From Pseudomonadota bacterium (lineage in GTDB: Bacteria; Pseudomonadota; Alphaproteobacteria; Rhizobiales; Devosiaceae): a DNA stretch of 12,576 bases. Numbering within the stretch: position 1 is the first letter of the stretch; the number at the start of each line of letters is the position of its first letter. The stretch lies in assembly GCA_023430705.1 (NCBI GenBank), contig JAEYZJ010000212.1, forward strand, positions 1 through 12,576, read 5' to 3'. Below, piece after piece: positions 11,759 to 12,576 of the stretch. The notes below the pieces were generated by a model, which was not told where the DNA came from, searched no databases, and worked only from the letters and a program-made list of their open reading frames with translations. Made by a program: the position numbers and the translations under genes.

Positions 11759-12576
11759 TCAGGCGCCGGCCAGCGGGGTGCTGGGCGGGGTCGCGGCGCG
11801 CTCGATCTCGGTGTTGAAGGCGGCGCCGAGAACGAGGATCTGGGCGGAGTTGTAGAGCCAGAGCAGCAGGACCACGGCGGCCGACACGGAGCCGAAGGTC
11901 GCCTCGTAGTTTCCCCAGTTCTCGACATAGATCGAGAAGACGGCGCCGGCGAGGAGCCAGAGGAGCGAGGCGAGAATCGCGCCCGGCCAGATGAAGCGGA
12001 ACTTGCGGGGATGGCGGTCGGGGCCCCAGCGATACAGCATGGCGAGGACGAGGGTGCTGAGGACGAGCAGCACCGGCCAGCGGAGTGCGAGCAGGATCAG
12101 GTCCTCGCCCGAGGGCCAGGGGAACAGCGCGGGCAGGCCGGCGACCGTCAGCAGCGCCACGACGACGAAGATCGAACCGCCGATGCTGAGGCCGACGGCG
12201 TAGAGCACGTTCTTGATGAAGCTGCGGGTCTGCCGCTTGCTGCGCACCCGGGACATGGCGAAGAGCAGGGCGTCGACGCCGCGCGACGTGCTCCAGAGCG
12301 TCAGGGGCACGGAGATGAGGAGACCGAGCCCCAGGGTCACCGGAGGCTGGTTGGCGAGGATGCTGAGCTGTTCCGAGACGATATCGCGGGCCACGCCCGG
12401 AATGACGTAGTCGAGCGCGTTGACGGTTTCGGCGACGAGCCGCTGGTTGGCGACGATGCCGTAGATCAGCGCGATCGTGGCGATGGCGGGAAAGAACGAC
12501 AGGAAGCCGAAGAAGGCCGCCGCCGCGCAGCGCGGCGAGTTGTCCGGATCGAGGAAGAAGGACTTCAGCGTCTCGA
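11759..12576 (-). CDS. YihY/BrkB-family (UPF0761) membrane protein, 5' end off the window
   Basis: The visible 271 residues are the bulk of a YihY/virulence-factor-BrkB family inner-membrane protein. The reading frame stays open to the right edge without a start, so the N-terminus lies outside; a GTG at 12394 is internal and not the start. Family marks in order: AAAAFFGFLSFFPAIATIALIYG in the first visible helix, the WSTSRGVDALLFAMSRV segment, a helix pair around SIGGSIFVVVALLTVAGL, PVLLVLSTLVLAMLYRWGPDRHPRKFRFIWPGAILASLLWLLAGAVFSIYVENWGNY, then a last helix ending LGAAFNTEIER. About five helices are visible. Despite the BrkB name, an RNase BN activity once proposed for E. coli YihY was reassigned to another protein, and function remains unknown. 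It is convergent with the HdeD-like gene. Confidence 0.9.
   Translation of the reverse strand, partial: ETLKSFFLDPDNSPRCAAAAFFGFLSFFPAIATIALIYGIVANQRLVAETVNALDYVIPGVARDIVSEQLSILANQPPVTLGLGLLISVPLTLWSTSRGVDALLFAMSRVRSKRQTRSFIKNVLYAVGLSIGGSIFVVVALLTVAGLPALFPWPSGEDLILLALRWPVLLVLSTLVLAMLYRWGPDRHPRKFRFIWPGAILASLLWLLAGAVFSIYVENWGNYEATFGSVSAAVVLLLWLYNSAQILVLGAAFNTEIERAATPPSTPLAGA

Noticed and set aside
12392..12394. GTG as start of the YihY-like protein
   Set aside because: The frame continues upstream to the window edge with conserved family sequence, so the GTG is internal.
1..12576. Defence system, CRISPR array, prophage or insertion element
   Set aside because: No spaced repeats, transposase, integrase, nuclease or toxin-antitoxin gene is visible; all genes are housekeeping, envelope or signalling types with similar codon use.

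Overview
The window reads as a chromosomal segment of a high-GC alphaproteobacterium, most likely a member of the Hyphomicrobiales (Devosia-like is a guess). Support for this: very GC-rich codon use, SD-led genes of AGGAG type, carA divergent from a yqeY-type gene, an Omp25/31-like small porin, and PhoB-box-like sites of the rhizobial form. There are no RNA genes, insertion sequences, phage genes or CRISPR arrays. Two genes run off the edges: a cpdB-type phosphatase on the left and a YihY/BrkB membrane protein on the right.

Layout. 1-1438 (-): Tat-exported 2',3'-cyclic-nucleotide phosphodiesterase/nucleotidase, 3' end cut off. 1439-1669: divergent control region with a good PHO-box match and two palindromes. 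1670-3092 (+): two-gene unit of a YpfJ-type zinc metallopeptidase and a YjlB-like cupin. 3141-3824 (-): outer-membrane beta-barrel. 3825-4116: divergent control region with a second PHO-like repeat. 4117-4356 (+): 79-residue exported EF-hand protein. 4419-6283 (-): two-gene operon of a four-helix membrane protein and an exported vWA-like protein, function unknown. 6430-7635 (-): carA. 7764-8586 (+): VOC protein and GatB/YqeY protein. 8599-9780 (-): seven-helix membrane diguanylate cyclase. 9863-11044 (-): MFS efflux transporter. 11188-11754 (+): HdeD/DUF308 membrane protein. 11759-12576 (-): YihY/BrkB protein, 5' end cut off.

How the genes work together. Pyrimidine/arginine synthesis (carA) and a tRNA-amidotransferase-like protein (yqeY) are housekeeping. 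Much of the rest belongs to the envelope: periplasmic phosphatase, porin, calcium-binding protein, vWA-like protein and several membrane proteins. The two PHO-like sites suggest that the phosphatase, and perhaps the porin, respond to phosphate starvation through PhoB.

Most worth a second look: the PHO boxes; the uncharacterised membrane/vWA operon; the hairpins whose loops hold a stop codon (cupin gene, yqeY, carA); the repeat- and hairpin-rich leader of the diguanylate cyclase gene; and a degenerate triple repeat downstream of carA. I found no defence system or other multi-gene system that I could call novel with confidence. The 4419-6283 pair is the best candidate.
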